Assembly: GCF_008329525.1 (NCBI RefSeq)
Contig: NZ_NPKQ01000011.1
Span: 62,001-126,000 of the forward strand
Origin: Tardiphaga sp. P9-11
GTDB taxonomy: Bacteria > Pseudomonadota > Alphaproteobacteria > Rhizobiales > Xanthobacteraceae
DNA: 64,000 nt
Reading direction: 5' to 3'
Part shown: piece by piece, positions 36,063 through 45,007 of the stretch
How the letters are laid out: each line of letters opens with the position of its first letter
Numbering within the stretch: position 1 is the first letter of the stretch
The notes under the pieces: model-generated
The model's database searches: none
What the model saw: the letters and a program-made list of their open reading frames with translations, nothing else
Told to the model about the DNA's origin: nothing
Made by a program: the position numbers and the translations under genes

Positions 36063-36362
36063 TCAGAACTTCTCGACCTTGCCGTCACTGATGATCTCGA
36101 TGACGGTCGGTGCAACTTTCAACGGCGCTGAATATTCGCGCCAGACTTTCATATGCGGGGCCTTGCCGTGTGCGTTGAGATCCTCTCGGGTCTCCCAGCG
36201 CTCCACCACCACGAACAGATTGGGATCGTGGATACTGGTATGGTTCTCATAGGAGATGCAGCCCTTCTCCTGGCGCGTGGCAGCGATACACTCCTTGGCG
36301 CCCTTGATGAAATCATCGCGGCATTCCGGTTTCACCTGGCTGGTGGCAACGACATAAATCAT
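36063..36362 (-). CDS. ABM-domain (antibiotic biosynthesis monooxygenase-like) small protein, copy 2
   Basis: A 99-residue single-domain protein with the ferredoxin-like ABM fold pattern. Beta strand [10 protein letters not shown], a helix containing [17 protein letters not shown], and CISYENH lead to [23 protein letters not shown]. It is a paralog of the neighbouring protein at 36378-36677. ABM-domain proteins include cofactor-free monooxygenases, heme-degrading enzymes and many dimers of unknown role. It sits between ureC and ureE in the urease transcription unit (16 bases before ureE), which suggests co-expression with urease; no function there is established. Confidence 0.75.
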   Translation of the reverse strand: MIYVVATSQVKPECRDDFIKGAKECIAATRQEKGCISYENHTSIHDPNLFVVVERWETREDLNAHGKAPHMKVWREYSAPLKVAPTVIEIISDGKVEKF

Positions 36363-36377
36363 GTTGTTTCCCTCCCG

Positions 36378-36677
36378 TCAGCGCACGGTGACGTCGGCGG
36401 GCGTGATGACTTCGATCTTCGGCGGCGCGCTCAGGCAATTTGCCGCCACGCGGCCAAATGCCTTGAAGTGATCGGCCTTGCGGTGCGGCTCCAGCGCCTC
36501 GGCATTCTCCCACTGTTCGACGAACACCATCTTGGTCGGATCGGTCACGCTCTCATGCAGGTCATAGGCGATATTGCCGGGTTCCTTCCGGGTCCCTGCG
36601 ATGCAGGCCTGTGCGGCGGCGATGAGTTCGGCACGTGCTTCCGGCTTCACGGTCAGTGTGGCAACGACGTAAATCAA
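36378..36677 (-). CDS. ABM-domain (antibiotic biosynthesis monooxygenase-like) small protein, copy 1
   Basis: A 99-residue ABM-domain protein starting at a TTG (36677) behind a strong GGGAGGA site. Its pattern MIYVVATLTVKPEARAEL, ACIAGTRKEPGNIAYDLHESV and MVFVEQWENAEALEPHRKADHF matches its neighbour closely, so the pair arose by duplication. It is the first gene after the 219-base ureC-downstream gap that contains a palindromic repeat. It could act as a homodimer or as a heterodimer with the second copy. The substrate is unknown. Confidence 0.75.
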   Translation of the reverse strand: MIYVVATLTVKPEARAELIAAAQACIAGTRKEPGNIAYDLHESVTDPTKMVFVEQWENAEALEPHRKADHFKAFGRVAANCLSAPPKIEVITPADVTVR

Positions 36678-36768
36678 GGGAGTCCTCCCGGTTTTCTTGT
36701 TGTGGCTGAGACTGCCGGGACGGACATTAGGAGGTAATGGCCGGGGATTGAAGGGGGCGCTTTCTCAT

Positions 36769-36872
36769 TCCTCCCCCTTGCGGGGAGAGTGGCCGCGCGC
36801 AGCACGGTCGGGTGGGGGTGCCACAAGCTCCGCGCCGGTGGAAGCACCCCACCACCGCGCTGGAGGGAGGGA
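36769..36872. repeat. GC-rich dispersed palindromic element inside the urease operon
   Basis: The segment starts CTCCCCCTTGCGGGGAG and ends near TGGAGGGAGGGATCACGC, with GTCGGGTGGGGGTG and CCCCACCACCGCGC in between, giving nested inverted repeats. I recognise this kind of sequence as a high-copy intergenic element of Bradyrhizobium-like genomes. It lies between ureC and the first ABM gene, and its folding could weaken read-through into the accessory genes. Copy number cannot be checked from this window. Confidence 0.6.
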
Positions 36873-36896
36873 TCACGCAACCTCCGTTCTCTGGCA

Positions 36897-38609
36897 TCAA
36901 TACATGAAATACCTTTGTGCCATCGGCAGCACCTCCGCGGGCTCGCAGGTCAGGAGTTCGCCGTCGGCGCGCACCTCATAGGTCTCCGGATCGACTTCGA
37001 TCTTCGGCGTGGCACCGTTGTGGATCATGCTCTTCTTCGAAATGCCGTCGCGGGTGTTTTCCACCGCATAAAGCGACTTCTGGGTGCCGAGCTTCTTGGC
37101 CAACCCACCGGCGATTGCAGCACCGGATGTGAACACCACCGACGACTGCGTCAGCGCACGGCCGAAGGCGCCGAACATCGGCTGGTAATGCACCGGCTGC
37201 GGCGTCGGGATTGACGCGTTCGGATCTCCCATCGGCGCCGCAACGATCGAGCCGCCCTTGATCACCAGATCCGGCTTGACGCCGAAGAACGCCGGCGACC
37301 ACAGCACGAGATCAGCGAGCTTGCCCTTCTCCACGGAGCCGATCAGTTTCGACACGCCATGCGCAATCGCGGGATTGATCGTGTATTTGGCGATATAGCG
37401 CTTGACGCGGAAATTGTCGTTGTTGCCCTTGTCTTCCTTCAGCGAGCCGCGCTGCTTCTTCATCTTGTCGGCCGTCTGCCACGTCCGGATGATGACCTCG
37501 CCGAGCCGCCCCATGGCCTGCGAATCCGACGATATCATTGAGAGCGCGCCGAGATCGTGTAGGATATCCTCGGCAGCGATGGTTTCCTTGCGAATGCGGC
37601 TTTCGGCAAAGGCCAGATCTTCCGCGATGGAGGGATCGAGATGGTGGCACACCATCAGCATGTCCAGATGCTCATCGATGGTGTTGCGGGTGAACGGCCG
37701 CGTCGGATTGGTCGATGACGGCAACACGTTCTTCAGACCCGCGACCTTGATGATGTCAGGTGCGTGCCCGCCACCGGCGCCTTCGGTGTGGAAGGCGTGG
37801 ATGGTGCGCCCCTTGAAGGCCTTGATCGTATCTTCGACGAAACCGGACTCGTTCAGCGTGTCGGAGTGCAGCATCACCTGGATGTCGTGATCATCGGCAA
37901 CCGACAGGCAATTGTCGATCGCCGCCGGCGTGGTGCCCCAGTCCTCATGCAGCTTCAGCGCACAGGCGCCGGCATTGATCATCTCCACCAGCGGCGCCGG
38001 GCGCGACGCGTTGCCCTTGCCGGAAATGCCGAGATTGACCGGGAACGCATCGAACGACTGGATCATCCGCGCGATGTGCCACGGGCCCGGCGTACAGGTC
38101 GTCGCGAAGGTGCCGTGGGACGGCCCGGTGCCGCCGCCGAGCATCGAGGTGACGCCCGACATCAGCGCATGCTCGATCTGCTGCGGGCAGATGAAATGGA
38201 TATGGCAATCGAAGCCGCCAGCCGTGAGGATCTTGCCCTCACCCGCGATGACGTCCGTGCCCGGACCGACATTGATGGTGACACCCGGCTGGATGTCGGG
38301 ATTGCCGGCCTTGCCGATCGAATGGATATAGCCCTCTTTGATCGCGACGTCGGCCTTCACGATGCCCCAGTGATCGACGATCAGTACATTGGTGATGACA
38401 GTATCGACCGCGCCCTGCTTGTTGGTCGCCTGCGACTGGCCCATACCGTCGCGGATCACCTTGCCTCCGCCGAACTTCACTTCCTCGCCATAGATAGTGA
38501 AATCCTTCTCCACCTCGATGATCAGATCCGTATCGGCGAGCCGTACGCGATCGCCGGTGGTCGGGCCGAACATGTCGGCATAGACGGAGCGTTTGATTTT
38601 CACGGGCAT
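36897..38609 (-). CDS. ureC: Urease alpha subunit UreC (catalytic)
   Basis: A 570-residue nickel hydrolase subunit that splits urea into ammonia and carbamate. Nickel ligands are His136 and His138 (CHIHF), the carbamylated Lys219 ([10 protein letters not shown]) and downstream His residues including [15 protein letters not shown]. The mobile-flap segment [20 protein letters not shown] contains the conserved Cys and catalytic His. Length is normal. One base separates it from the ureB stop, so alpha and beta subunits are produced together in the cytoplasm. Confidence 0.97.
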   Translation of the reverse strand: MPVKIKRSVYADMFGPTTGDRVRLADTDLIIEVEKDFTIYGEEVKFGGGKVIRDGMGQSQATNKQGAVDTVITNVLIVDHWGIVKADVAIKEGYIHSIGKAGNPDIQPGVTINVGPGTDVIAGEGKILTAGGFDCHIHFICPQQIEHALMSGVTSMLGGGTGPSHGTFATTCTPGPWHIARMIQSFDAFPVNLGISGKGNASRPAPLVEMINAGACALKLHEDWGTTPAAIDNCLSVADDHDIQVMLHSDTLNESGFVEDTIKAFKGRTIHAFHTEGAGGGHAPDIIKVAGLKNVLPSSTNPTRPFTRNTIDEHLDMLMVCHHLDPSIAEDLAFAESRIRKETIAAEDILHDLGALSMISSDSQAMGRLGEVIIRTWQTADKMKKQRGSLKEDKGNNDNFRVKRYIAKYTINPAIAHGVSKLIGSVEKGKLADLVLWSPAFFGVKPDLVIKGGSIVAAPMGDPNASIPTPQPVHYQPMFGAFGRALTQSSVVFTSGAAIAGGLAKKLGTQKSLYAVENTRDGISKKSMIHNGATPKIEVDPETYEVRADGELLTCEPAEVLPMAQRYFMY

Positions 38610-38610
38610 G

Positions 38611-38916
38611 TCAGAGCTTCCCCATCACGTCACCACGGAAACCGTAGACGGTACGCTTGCCGGCGAGTTCTACCAGTTGCACATCGCGGGTCTGGCCGGG
38701 CTCGAACCGCACAGCGGTGCCAGCGGCGATGTCCAGGCGCATGCCGCGTGCTTTCTTGCGGTCGAATTTCAGCGCCGGGTTGGTTTCGAAGAAATGATAG
38801 TGCGAGCCGACCTGGATCGGCCGGTCGCCGGAATTCGCCACCGTGAGCGTCACGGTCTTGCGCCCGGCATTGAGCTCGATCTCGCCGTCCTGGATGAAGA
38901 GTTCGCCGGGGATCAT
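38611..38916 (-). CDS. ureB: Urease beta subunit UreB
   Basis: A 101-residue structural subunit of urease with [19 protein letters not shown] at the start and [22 protein letters not shown], the family's invariant segment. [16 protein letters not shown] is near the end. It is separated from ureA by the DUF4375 gene, an insertion in the usual ureA-ureB adjacency. Ten bases separate it from that gene. Confidence 0.96.
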   Translation of the reverse strand: MIPGELFIQDGEIELNAGRKTVTLTVANSGDRPIQVGSHYHFFETNPALKFDRKKARGMRLDIAAGTAVRFEPGQTRDVQLVELAGKRTVYGFRGDVMGKL

Positions 38917-38926
38917 GGCCGTTCCT

Positions 38927-39352
38927 TTACAGATCTTCGTCTTCGCTCAGTTTGAGCTCGTAGGCCACGACGGCTTTTTGGATGGCATCCTCATGATCGC
39001 CGAGCGGGCTGTTCAAATCCCAGAGCCTGTTGCCGAGCGGACTTGATGGATCCAGCATCGCCTTGAGCGCCAGATCGCGCCAGTCGTCCTGATCACCAGG
39101 AAATTCGGCAATCGCCGCCTCGACTATCGGCGCCGCCTCGGGTGCGCCGACGATCCTGAGCGCCTCGGGGATCAACACGATGTCCGCGCGATTCCAGTTC
39201 GCAAACAGTTGCGACAGACCGCCGTTGTACCACTCACCCTGAAACCGCTCGACCAATGCCAGAGCATCCTCGGGCACGCTCAGGTCGAAGTCGGCCAGGT
39301 CCTTCCAGCTGCGCTTCGACGGGGCGTCGGCCATGACGGCAGTCTCCATCAC
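38927..39352 (-). CDS. DUF4375-like protein embedded between ureA and ureB
   Basis: A 141-residue acidic, soluble protein. The pattern [34 protein letters not shown] matches the DUF4375 (DMP19-like) family, in which an NGG-x-x-Q-F/L-F motif precedes a helix. The function of the family is poorly known. Its start overlaps the ureA stop by ATGA and it ends ten bases before ureB, so it is co-translated with the structural subunits. A role in urease assembly or activity is suggested by position only. The family call is from memory of the motif. Confidence 0.65.
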   Translation of the reverse strand: MMETAVMADAPSKRSWKDLADFDLSVPEDALALVERFQGEWYNGGLSQLFANWNRADIVLIPEALRIVGAPEAAPIVEAAIAEFPGDQDDWRDLALKAMLDPSSPLGNRLWDLNSPLGDHEDAIQKAVVAYELKLSEDEDL

Positions 39353-39651
39353 CGGATCGGTTCATGCACGGTGACAAGCTTCGTCCCATCCGGGAATGTC
39401 GCTTCCACCTGAATGTCGTGGATCATCTCGGCGATCCCATCCATGCATTGCGCGCGGGTGATGACCTCGGCGCCGGATTTCATCAGCTCGGCAACGGTGC
39501 GGCCGTCCCGCGCGCCCTCGACAATGAAATCGGAGATGATGGCGATGGCCTCGGGATGGTTGAGCTTGACGCCGCGCTCCAGCCGGCGGCGCGCCACGAT
39601 GGCGGCCATCGAGATCAGAAGCTTGTCTTTTTCGCGGGGGGAGAGATTCAT
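39349..39651 (-). CDS. ureA: Urease gamma subunit UreA
   Basis: A 100-residue urease subunit with the standard opening [38 protein letters not shown] (about 1-38). The conserved [18 protein letters not shown] and the C-terminal [18 protein letters not shown] are also present. It forms the (alpha-beta-gamma)3 urease with UreB and UreC. Its stop codon overlaps the start of the DUF4375-like gene, and it follows ureD by 18 bases. Confidence 0.97.
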   Translation of the reverse strand: MNLSPREKDKLLISMAAIVARRRLERGVKLNHPEAIAIISDFIVEGARDGRTVAELMKSGAEVITRAQCMDGIAEMIHDIQVEATFPDGTKLVTVHEPIR

Positions 39652-39669
39652 CGGCAGGTCTCTGTAAGT

Positions 39670-40524
39670 TTAGTTCAACCACATACGCGGCAGCATCGCG
39701 CCTGATCGTCCAAGCACCGCCATCATGTCGGCGCGCAATCTGGCCGCATCTTGCGCACAGAAGCGGGCCGTTGCAAATCCGTTCCAGCAGGAGATACCGA
39801 CTTCGCCGCCAGAGCCATCCGTGGCTTCGCGTAGTCGCTCGATCAGTGTCTCGTCGCCGGGCACGATCAGCGCCGTGCCGATGGCCACGGCTCCATTGCC
39901 GATCGCCGGCCTGGCCAGTTTCGCGGCGATATTGCCATCCAGCCGCACGTTTTCCGCAAACACGAGCTTACCGCCGCGGCGCAGGCGCCAGCGGTCCAGG
40001 AAACGTCCTGATGTCATCACCTCGCCCATGGCGGCGCGGCCGAACACGACGATCTCGCAGAGCAAGAGCGTCGCGCTATCAGCCAGATCAATGTCGATGC
40101 GCCTGATGGTGCTGGCCTGATCGAACAGGATGGTTTCCTGCGGCAGCCACGACAGATGCGCGCCGGCCGCGGCCTTCAGCCCAATGTTGATCTCGGCCGC
40201 GGGTCCGTGGGAACGATAGACCTTTTCGGCTGCAGCGGTCGTCACCGTCAGGCTGGTGCCCTCGCCGGCCGCGATATCGATATCGAAACGGTCACCGCCT
40301 GCCGCACCGCCGGCCGTGTTGACGAACATCGCGGAGAGGCCGTCGTCTTCGGGGGACGGGAAGCGCACACGCAGCGAGCCGGATTCATGCAGCTGACGGC
40401 GGCGCGTCTTTCCCTCCACCAGATGAACGTCGAACGCCACCGCGCCACGGGCACGGTTAGCGGCAAAGATCGCCGAGGGCGATGAGATCGCCGATGACGA
40501 CAGCGTGGTGTTGTCAGCCTGCAT
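39670..40524 (-). CDS. ureD: Urease accessory protein UreD
   Basis: A 284-residue scaffold that binds apo-urease and receives nickel from the UreF-UreG complex. Family segments are NTAGGAAGGDRFDIDIAAGEG, the following TTAAAEKVYRSHG, LSWLPQETILFDQASTIRR and FGRAAMGEVM. It is the first urease gene after the urea-transporter genes, 24 bases from the urtE stop, linking uptake and breakdown in one transcription unit. Confidence 0.93.
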   Translation of the reverse strand: MQADNTTLSSSAISSPSAIFAANRARGAVAFDVHLVEGKTRRRQLHESGSLRVRFPSPEDDGLSAMFVNTAGGAAGGDRFDIDIAAGEGTSLTVTTAAAEKVYRSHGPAAEINIGLKAAAGAHLSWLPQETILFDQASTIRRIDIDLADSATLLLCEIVVFGRAAMGEVMTSGRFLDRWRLRRGGKLVFAENVRLDGNIAAKLARPAIGNGAVAIGTALIVPGDETLIERLREATDGSGGEVGISCWNGFATARFCAQDAARLRADMMAVLGRSGAMLPRMWLN

Positions 40525-40548
40525 GTACTCTCCGGCTTTGAGCCCGCG

Positions 40549-41244
40549 TTACAGCGCCATCTGGCGGCTGATCTCGGCGGGATCGAGCGTGCTGCGGTCG
40601 CAGGTGTATTTCACCGCACCGCGATCCATCACGGCGAAGTTGTCGCCGAGTTCGCAGGCAAAGTCGAGATACTGCTCCACGAGGACGATAGCGATATTGC
40701 CGAGCGAGCGCAGATAGGAAATCGCGCGGCCGATATCCTTGATGATCGAGGGCTGGATGCCTTCGGTCGGCTCATCGAGCAGCAGGAGTTTCGGTCGCAT
40801 CACCAGTGCACGGCCGATGGCGAGCTGCTGCTGCTGGCCGCCGGACAGATCGCCGCCGCGTCGGCCCAGCATCGAGTTCAGCACCGGAAACAGCGAGAAC
40901 ACATCGTCGGGAATATTGCGGTCGGCGCGCTTCAGCGGCGCATAGCCGGTCTTGAGGTTTTCCTCCACGGTGAGCAGCGGAAATATCTCCCGCCCCTGCG
41001 GCACGAAGGAAATGCCGCGCCGTGCCCGCTCGAACGGCTTCAGGGTCGAGATGTCCTGGCCATCGAACGTGATCGAGCCTGACGAGATCGCCTGCTGGCC
41101 GACCATAGCGCGCAGCAGCGAGGTCTTGCCGACGCCATTGCGGCCGAGCACGCAGGTCACCTTGCCAGGTTCGGCCGAGACCGTGACGCCGCGCAGCGCC
41201 TGGGCGGCACCGTAATAGAGGCTGATATTGTCTACCTTCAACAT
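40549..41244 (-). CDS. urtE: Urea ABC transporter ATPase UrtE
   Basis: A 231-residue LivF-like ATPase. It has Walker A GRNGVGKT, the Q-loop region VPQGREIFPLLTVEEN, signature LSGGQQQQL, Walker B LLLLDEPTEGIQPS and a switch in which the usual His is Gln (LVEQYLDF). The last is common in this subgroup. The DEPTEGIQPS wording separates UrtE from LivF (DEPSxGLAP). It follows urtD by three bases. Confidence 0.93.
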   Translation of the reverse strand: MLKVDNISLYYGAAQALRGVTVSAEPGKVTCVLGRNGVGKTSLLRAMVGQQAISSGSITFDGQDISTLKPFERARRGISFVPQGREIFPLLTVEENLKTGYAPLKRADRNIPDDVFSLFPVLNSMLGRRGGDLSGGQQQQLAIGRALVMRPKLLLLDEPTEGIQPSIIKDIGRAISYLRSLGNIAIVLVEQYLDFACELGDNFAVMDRGAVKYTCDRSTLDPAEISRQMAL

Positions 41245-41247
41245 GCG

Positions 41248-42099
41248 TCAGCGCCCCAAATACACTTCGACCACGCGGTCATTGGTCGACACCTGATCGA
41301 TGGTGCCTTCGGCCAGCACGGTGCCTTCATGCAGGCACGTCACCTTGACGCCGAGTTCGCGCACGAAGGTCATGTCATGCTCGACCACCATGACGGTCTT
41401 GTTGTCGCGGTTGATCGCTTTGAGCAATTCGGCGGTCTGATGCGTTTCCACATCGGTCATGCCGGCCACCGGCTCGTCCACCAGCAGCAGCTTCGGATCC
41501 TGTGCCAGCAACATGCCGATTTCGAGCCACTGTTTCTGGCCGTGGGAGAGATTACCGGCGAGACGGTCGCGGGCGTCGGTGAGACGGATGGTTTCCAGCA
41601 CCTTGTCGATCCGCTCGGCCTCGCCCCGGCTGCCGCGCCAGAACAAAGTACCGCGCACAGAGTGATCGACGTTCAGCGCCAGCAGCAGATTGTCATAGAT
41701 GGTCTGGCTCTCGAACACCGTCGGCTTCTGGAATTTACGGCCGATGCCGAGCTCGGCGATCTTGGTTTCGTCCAGCAGCGTCAGGTCGTGAATGCCGTCG
41801 AAATAGACGTCACCCTCGTCCGGCTTGGTCTTGCCAGTGATGATGTCCATCATCGTAGTCTTGCCGGCGCCGTTGGGGCCGATAATGGCGCGCATCTCGC
41901 CCGGCGCGAGCACCATCGACAGGTTGTTGATGGCATGGAAGCCATCGAACGACACATGGACGCCGTCGAGATAGAGCTGTGCGGAGGTGATGCGCTTCTG
42001 CCGGGCTTCGGCCTCGCGCGCCGCAACGACGGGATCGATCACGGCAGGCCCATGGGAGGCGGGCGCTGCCGGGGCTGGCGTTTCAGTCACGGTCATCAC
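41248..42099 (-). CDS. urtD: Urea ABC transporter ATPase UrtD
   Basis: A 283-residue LivG-like ATPase with an extra N-terminal tail of about 40 residues rich in Ala and Pro. It has Walker A GPNGAGKTTMMD, Q-loop RKFQKPTVFESQTIYDNLLLA, signature LSHGQKQWLEIGM, Walker B LLLVDEPVAGMTD and switch VVEHDM. LSHGQKQWLEIG is characteristic of UrtD. Its start overlaps the urtC stop (ATGA). Confidence 0.94.
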   Translation of the reverse strand: MMTVTETPAPAAPASHGPAVIDPVVAAREAEARQKRITSAQLYLDGVHVSFDGFHAINNLSMVLAPGEMRAIIGPNGAGKTTMMDIITGKTKPDEGDVYFDGIHDLTLLDETKIAELGIGRKFQKPTVFESQTIYDNLLLALNVDHSVRGTLFWRGSRGEAERIDKVLETIRLTDARDRLAGNLSHGQKQWLEIGMLLAQDPKLLLVDEPVAGMTDVETHQTAELLKAINRDNKTVMVVEHDMTFVRELGVKVTCLHEGTVLAEGTIDQVSTNDRVVEVYLGR

Positions 42100-43268
42100 G
42101 CCTTCTCCGCCAGATGGGGTTTGGTGACGCCATCTTCTGCTGCGGCGCTATCGGCATTCGCGTTATTGCGGGCTTTGCGGCTTTCTGACCAGGCATTGAA
42201 GGTCCCGATGATCCCCTTGGGCAGCAGCAACGTCACGAGAATGAACAGCGCGCCGAGCATGAACAACCAGTAGGGAGCAAGGGCGCCGGATGTGAACACC
42301 GTCTTGGCGTAGTTGACGACCACGGCACCGAGCGCCGCGCCGACCAGCGTGCCGCGGCCACCGACCGCGACCCAGATCACGGCCTCGATGGAGTTGGCGG
42401 GCGCAAATTCGCCGGGATTGATGATGCCCACCTGCGGCACATAGAGCGCGCCCGCGACGCCGGCCATGCAGGCCGACAGCGTGAACACGAACAGCTTGTA
42501 GGATTCGACGCGGTAGCCCAGAAATCTTGTGCGGGACTCCGCATCGCGCACCGCGATCAGCACCTTGCCGAGTTTCGAGGTGACGATGGCACGGCAGACA
42601 AAGAAGCCGATGATCAGCGCCAGACAGCTCAGCGCAAACAAGGCCGCGCGGGTGCCATCGGCCTGGATATTGAAGCCCAGGATGTCCTTGAAATCGGTCA
42701 GGCCGTTATTGCCGCCGAAGCCGAAGTCGTTGCGGAAGAACGCCAGCAGCAGCGCGTAAGTCATCGCCTGGGTGATGATCGACAGATACACGCCTGACAC
42801 GCGCGAGCGGAAGGTGAGCCAGCCGAACACGAAAGCGAGAATGCCGGGCGCGATCAGCACCATCGCCGCCGCGAACCAGAACATGTCGAAGCCGTACCAG
42901 TACCACGGCAGCGCCTTGTAGTTCAGGAACACCATGAAGTCCGGCAGGATCGGATTGCCATAGACGCCGCGCGAGCCGATCTGGCGCATCAGATACATGC
43001 CCATGGCGTAACCGCCGAGCGCGAAGAAGGCGCCGTGACCAAGCGAGAGAATGCCGCAATAGCCCCAGATCAGATCGATCGAGAGCGCGAGGATGGCATA
43101 GCAGACATATTTGCCGAACAGCGCCATCAGATAGGTCGGCACCTGCAGCGGCGAGTCCGCCGGTAGCAGCAGGTTCGACAGCGGAATGAGGATGCCGACG
43201 GCAGCGACGACCAGCAGGAAGATCGTGGCGCTGCGATCGAGGGTCCGGGTGAGGAAATGCGGCGTCAT
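42096..43268 (-). CDS. urtC: Urea ABC transporter permease UrtC
   Basis: A 390-residue LivM-like permease with about ten membrane segments. Typical stretches are LSIDLIWGYCGILSLGHGAFFALGGYAMGMYLM and the later RDAESRTRFLGYRVESYKLFVFTLSA. The ATG at 43268, overlapping the urtB stop by ATGA, is preferred over the frame's extension to 43433, which runs antiparallel-free within urtB coding sequence. It forms the channel with UrtB. Confidence 0.94.
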   Translation of the reverse strand: MTPHFLTRTLDRSATIFLLVVAAVGILIPLSNLLLPADSPLQVPTYLMALFGKYVCYAILALSIDLIWGYCGILSLGHGAFFALGGYAMGMYLMRQIGSRGVYGNPILPDFMVFLNYKALPWYWYGFDMFWFAAAMVLIAPGILAFVFGWLTFRSRVSGVYLSIITQAMTYALLLAFFRNDFGFGGNNGLTDFKDILGFNIQADGTRAALFALSCLALIIGFFVCRAIVTSKLGKVLIAVRDAESRTRFLGYRVESYKLFVFTLSACMAGVAGALYVPQVGIINPGEFAPANSIEAVIWVAVGGRGTLVGAALGAVVVNYAKTVFTSGALAPYWLFMLGALFILVTLLLPKGIIGTFNAWSESRKARNNANADSAAAEDGVTKPHLAEKA

Positions 43269-44875
43269 GCTTCTATCGCCCTGCCCTTGAGCGCGAACAG
43301 TCCACGCGGCCGTTTCTGGATGAACAGGATGATCAGCACCAGGATGGCGATCTTGCCGAGCACGGCGCCGGCCACCGGCTCCAGAAACTTGTTCGCGATG
43401 CCGAGCGACAGCGCGCCGACCAGCGTGCCCCACAGATTGCCGACGCCGCCGAACACCACGACCATGAAGCTGTCGATGATGTAGCTCTGGCCGAGATTGG
43501 GCGAGACATTATCGATCTGCGACAGCGCCACGCCGGCAATGCCTGCGATGCCAGAGCCGAGACCGAAGGTCAGTGCATCGACGCGCGAGGTGGCAATGCC
43601 CATCGACGCCGCCATGCGGCGATTCTGCGTCACGGCACGCATTTCGAGGCCAATGCTGGTGTAGCGCAGCATCGCCAGCAGGATGGCAAACACAGCCATG
43701 GTGAAACACAGGATCCAGAGCCGGTTATAGGTGATGGTGATCTGGCCAAGTTCGAACGCGCCCGACATCCAGGAGGGATTGCCGACCTCACGATTGGTCG
43801 GGCCGAACATGGTGCGCACCGCCTGCTGCAGCACCAGCGACAGACCCCAGGTGGCCAGCAGCGTTTCCAGCGGGCGGCCATAGAGGAAGCGGATGATGGT
43901 GCGCTCGATGACGATGCCGAGGAGACCGGCGACGATGAAGGCCAGTGGCACGGCCATCAACAGCGAGTAATCGAACAGGCCAGGATAGCTGGTACGGATC
44001 ACGTCCTGCACCACGAAGGTGACATAGGCGCCGATCATCACCATCTCGCCATGCGCCATGTTGATGACGCCCATCACGCCGAAGGTGATGGCCAAACCGA
44101 TTGCGGCGAGCAGCAGGACCGAACCGAGCGACAGTCCGTACCAGGCGTTCTGGCCGATCGACCACAGCGTCTGCCGGCTGTTGATCGCGGTGACGGCGCT
44201 GGCCGCGCTGCGCGCGACGCCGACGGTCTGGTCGGCCGGCAGGCTGGTGAGCAGCGCCAGCGCATCCTGATCGCCGCGGCTCTTGATGACCGCGATGGAT
44301 TCGATCTTCTCGGCCTCGGTCGCATCTTCCTTATAGAGCAGGATCGCGGCGCGGGCCTCGGTGAAGGCCTGCTTGGCAGTCTTGTTGGTTTCCTTCTCCA
44401 GCGCGGTCTCGATCACCGGCAGCATCGCGGTCTCGTGGCTCTTGAACACCGATTGTGCGGAAGCGATCCGCTTGGCGGGATCCGGCGACATCAGCGTGAG
44501 CCCGCCGAGTGCGGATTCGATGTTGCGGCGAAGACGATTGTTGAGGCGCACGGCGGCAGCACTGGCCGGCACTTCAGCGACGGCCTCGCCGGTGGCGGCG
44601 TCGGTGACCTTGCCATCTGTGCCGGTGAGATAAACCTTCTTGCTGTCGGGGTCGGCGGAGAGCCGACCTTCCTGCAGCGCGGTGATCACAGCGAAAGCCT
44701 GCGGATTGCCTGAGGTTGCGATGATGCCCACCGCCTCGTCGCTGTCAGAAAAATCATCATTGGCGAATTTGGCGACGGCATCCTCGAAGGGACCCGCGAA
44801 GGCCGGAATGGCGGTCGCGGCGGTCAGCAGAAATGCAAGCGCGATCGCACGGAAACGATGAAGGAGATCAGTCAC
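43265..44875 (-). CDS. urtB: Urea ABC transporter permease UrtB
   Basis: A 536-residue LivH-like permease. Unlike LivH it has a signal peptide and a periplasmic domain of about 200 residues (about 28-230, with helical repeats such as LNNRLRRNIESALGGLTLMS), which is normal for UrtB. The membrane part has GLAITFGVMGVINMAHGEMVMIGAYVTFV and the coupling segment RRMAASMGIATSRVDALTFGLGSG. It follows urtA by 132 bases that include a hairpin. Confidence 0.94.
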   Translation of the reverse strand: MTDLLHRFRAIALAFLLTAATAIPAFAGPFEDAVAKFANDDFSDSDEAVGIIATSGNPQAFAVITALQEGRLSADPDSKKVYLTGTDGKVTDAATGEAVAEVPASAAAVRLNNRLRRNIESALGGLTLMSPDPAKRIASAQSVFKSHETAMLPVIETALEKETNKTAKQAFTEARAAILLYKEDATEAEKIESIAVIKSRGDQDALALLTSLPADQTVGVARSAASAVTAINSRQTLWSIGQNAWYGLSLGSVLLLAAIGLAITFGVMGVINMAHGEMVMIGAYVTFVVQDVIRTSYPGLFDYSLLMAVPLAFIVAGLLGIVIERTIIRFLYGRPLETLLATWGLSLVLQQAVRTMFGPTNREVGNPSWMSGAFELGQITITYNRLWILCFTMAVFAILLAMLRYTSIGLEMRAVTQNRRMAASMGIATSRVDALTFGLGSGIAGIAGVALSQIDNVSPNLGQSYIIDSFMVVVFGGVGNLWGTLVGALSLGIANKFLEPVAGAVLGKIAILVLIILFIQKRPRGLFALKGRAIEA

Positions 44876-44952
44876 TGGAAAACCCCGGCCGAAGAAAAAA
44901 GAGAAGGCGGCGGACGCACCGCCTTCCCCAGTTTTGGGAGTCTCGGGAGGAA

Positions 44953-44982
44953 ATCACTGCGGACGCAAACGCCCGCAGTGAT
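44953..44982 (-). terminator. Hairpin between urtA and urtB
   Basis: ATCACTGCGG and CCGCAGTGAT form a perfect 10-bp stem with a 10-base loop, 25 bases after the urtA stop on the minus strand. A second, weaker stem (GAAGGCGG/CCGCCTTC) is at 44903-44926. Neither is followed by a convincing T-run. The position suggests an mRNA-stabilising or partially attenuating structure that raises UrtA over the membrane subunits. Confidence 0.55.
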
Positions 44983-45007
44983 GGAAACACGAAGCCTCAG
45001 AGCGAGA

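Noticed and set aside
35378-36091. A plus-strand frame of Met/Ile/Val-rich sequence over ureE
   Set aside because: It is the complement of the His-rich CAT/CAC repeats of the ureE tail; the repeats, not selection for a membrane protein, keep it open.
42096-43433. UrtC starting at 43433 with an Arg-rich N-terminus
   Set aside because: The extra 55 residues are urtB coding sequence in another frame; the ATG at 43268 overlaps the urtB stop as expected.
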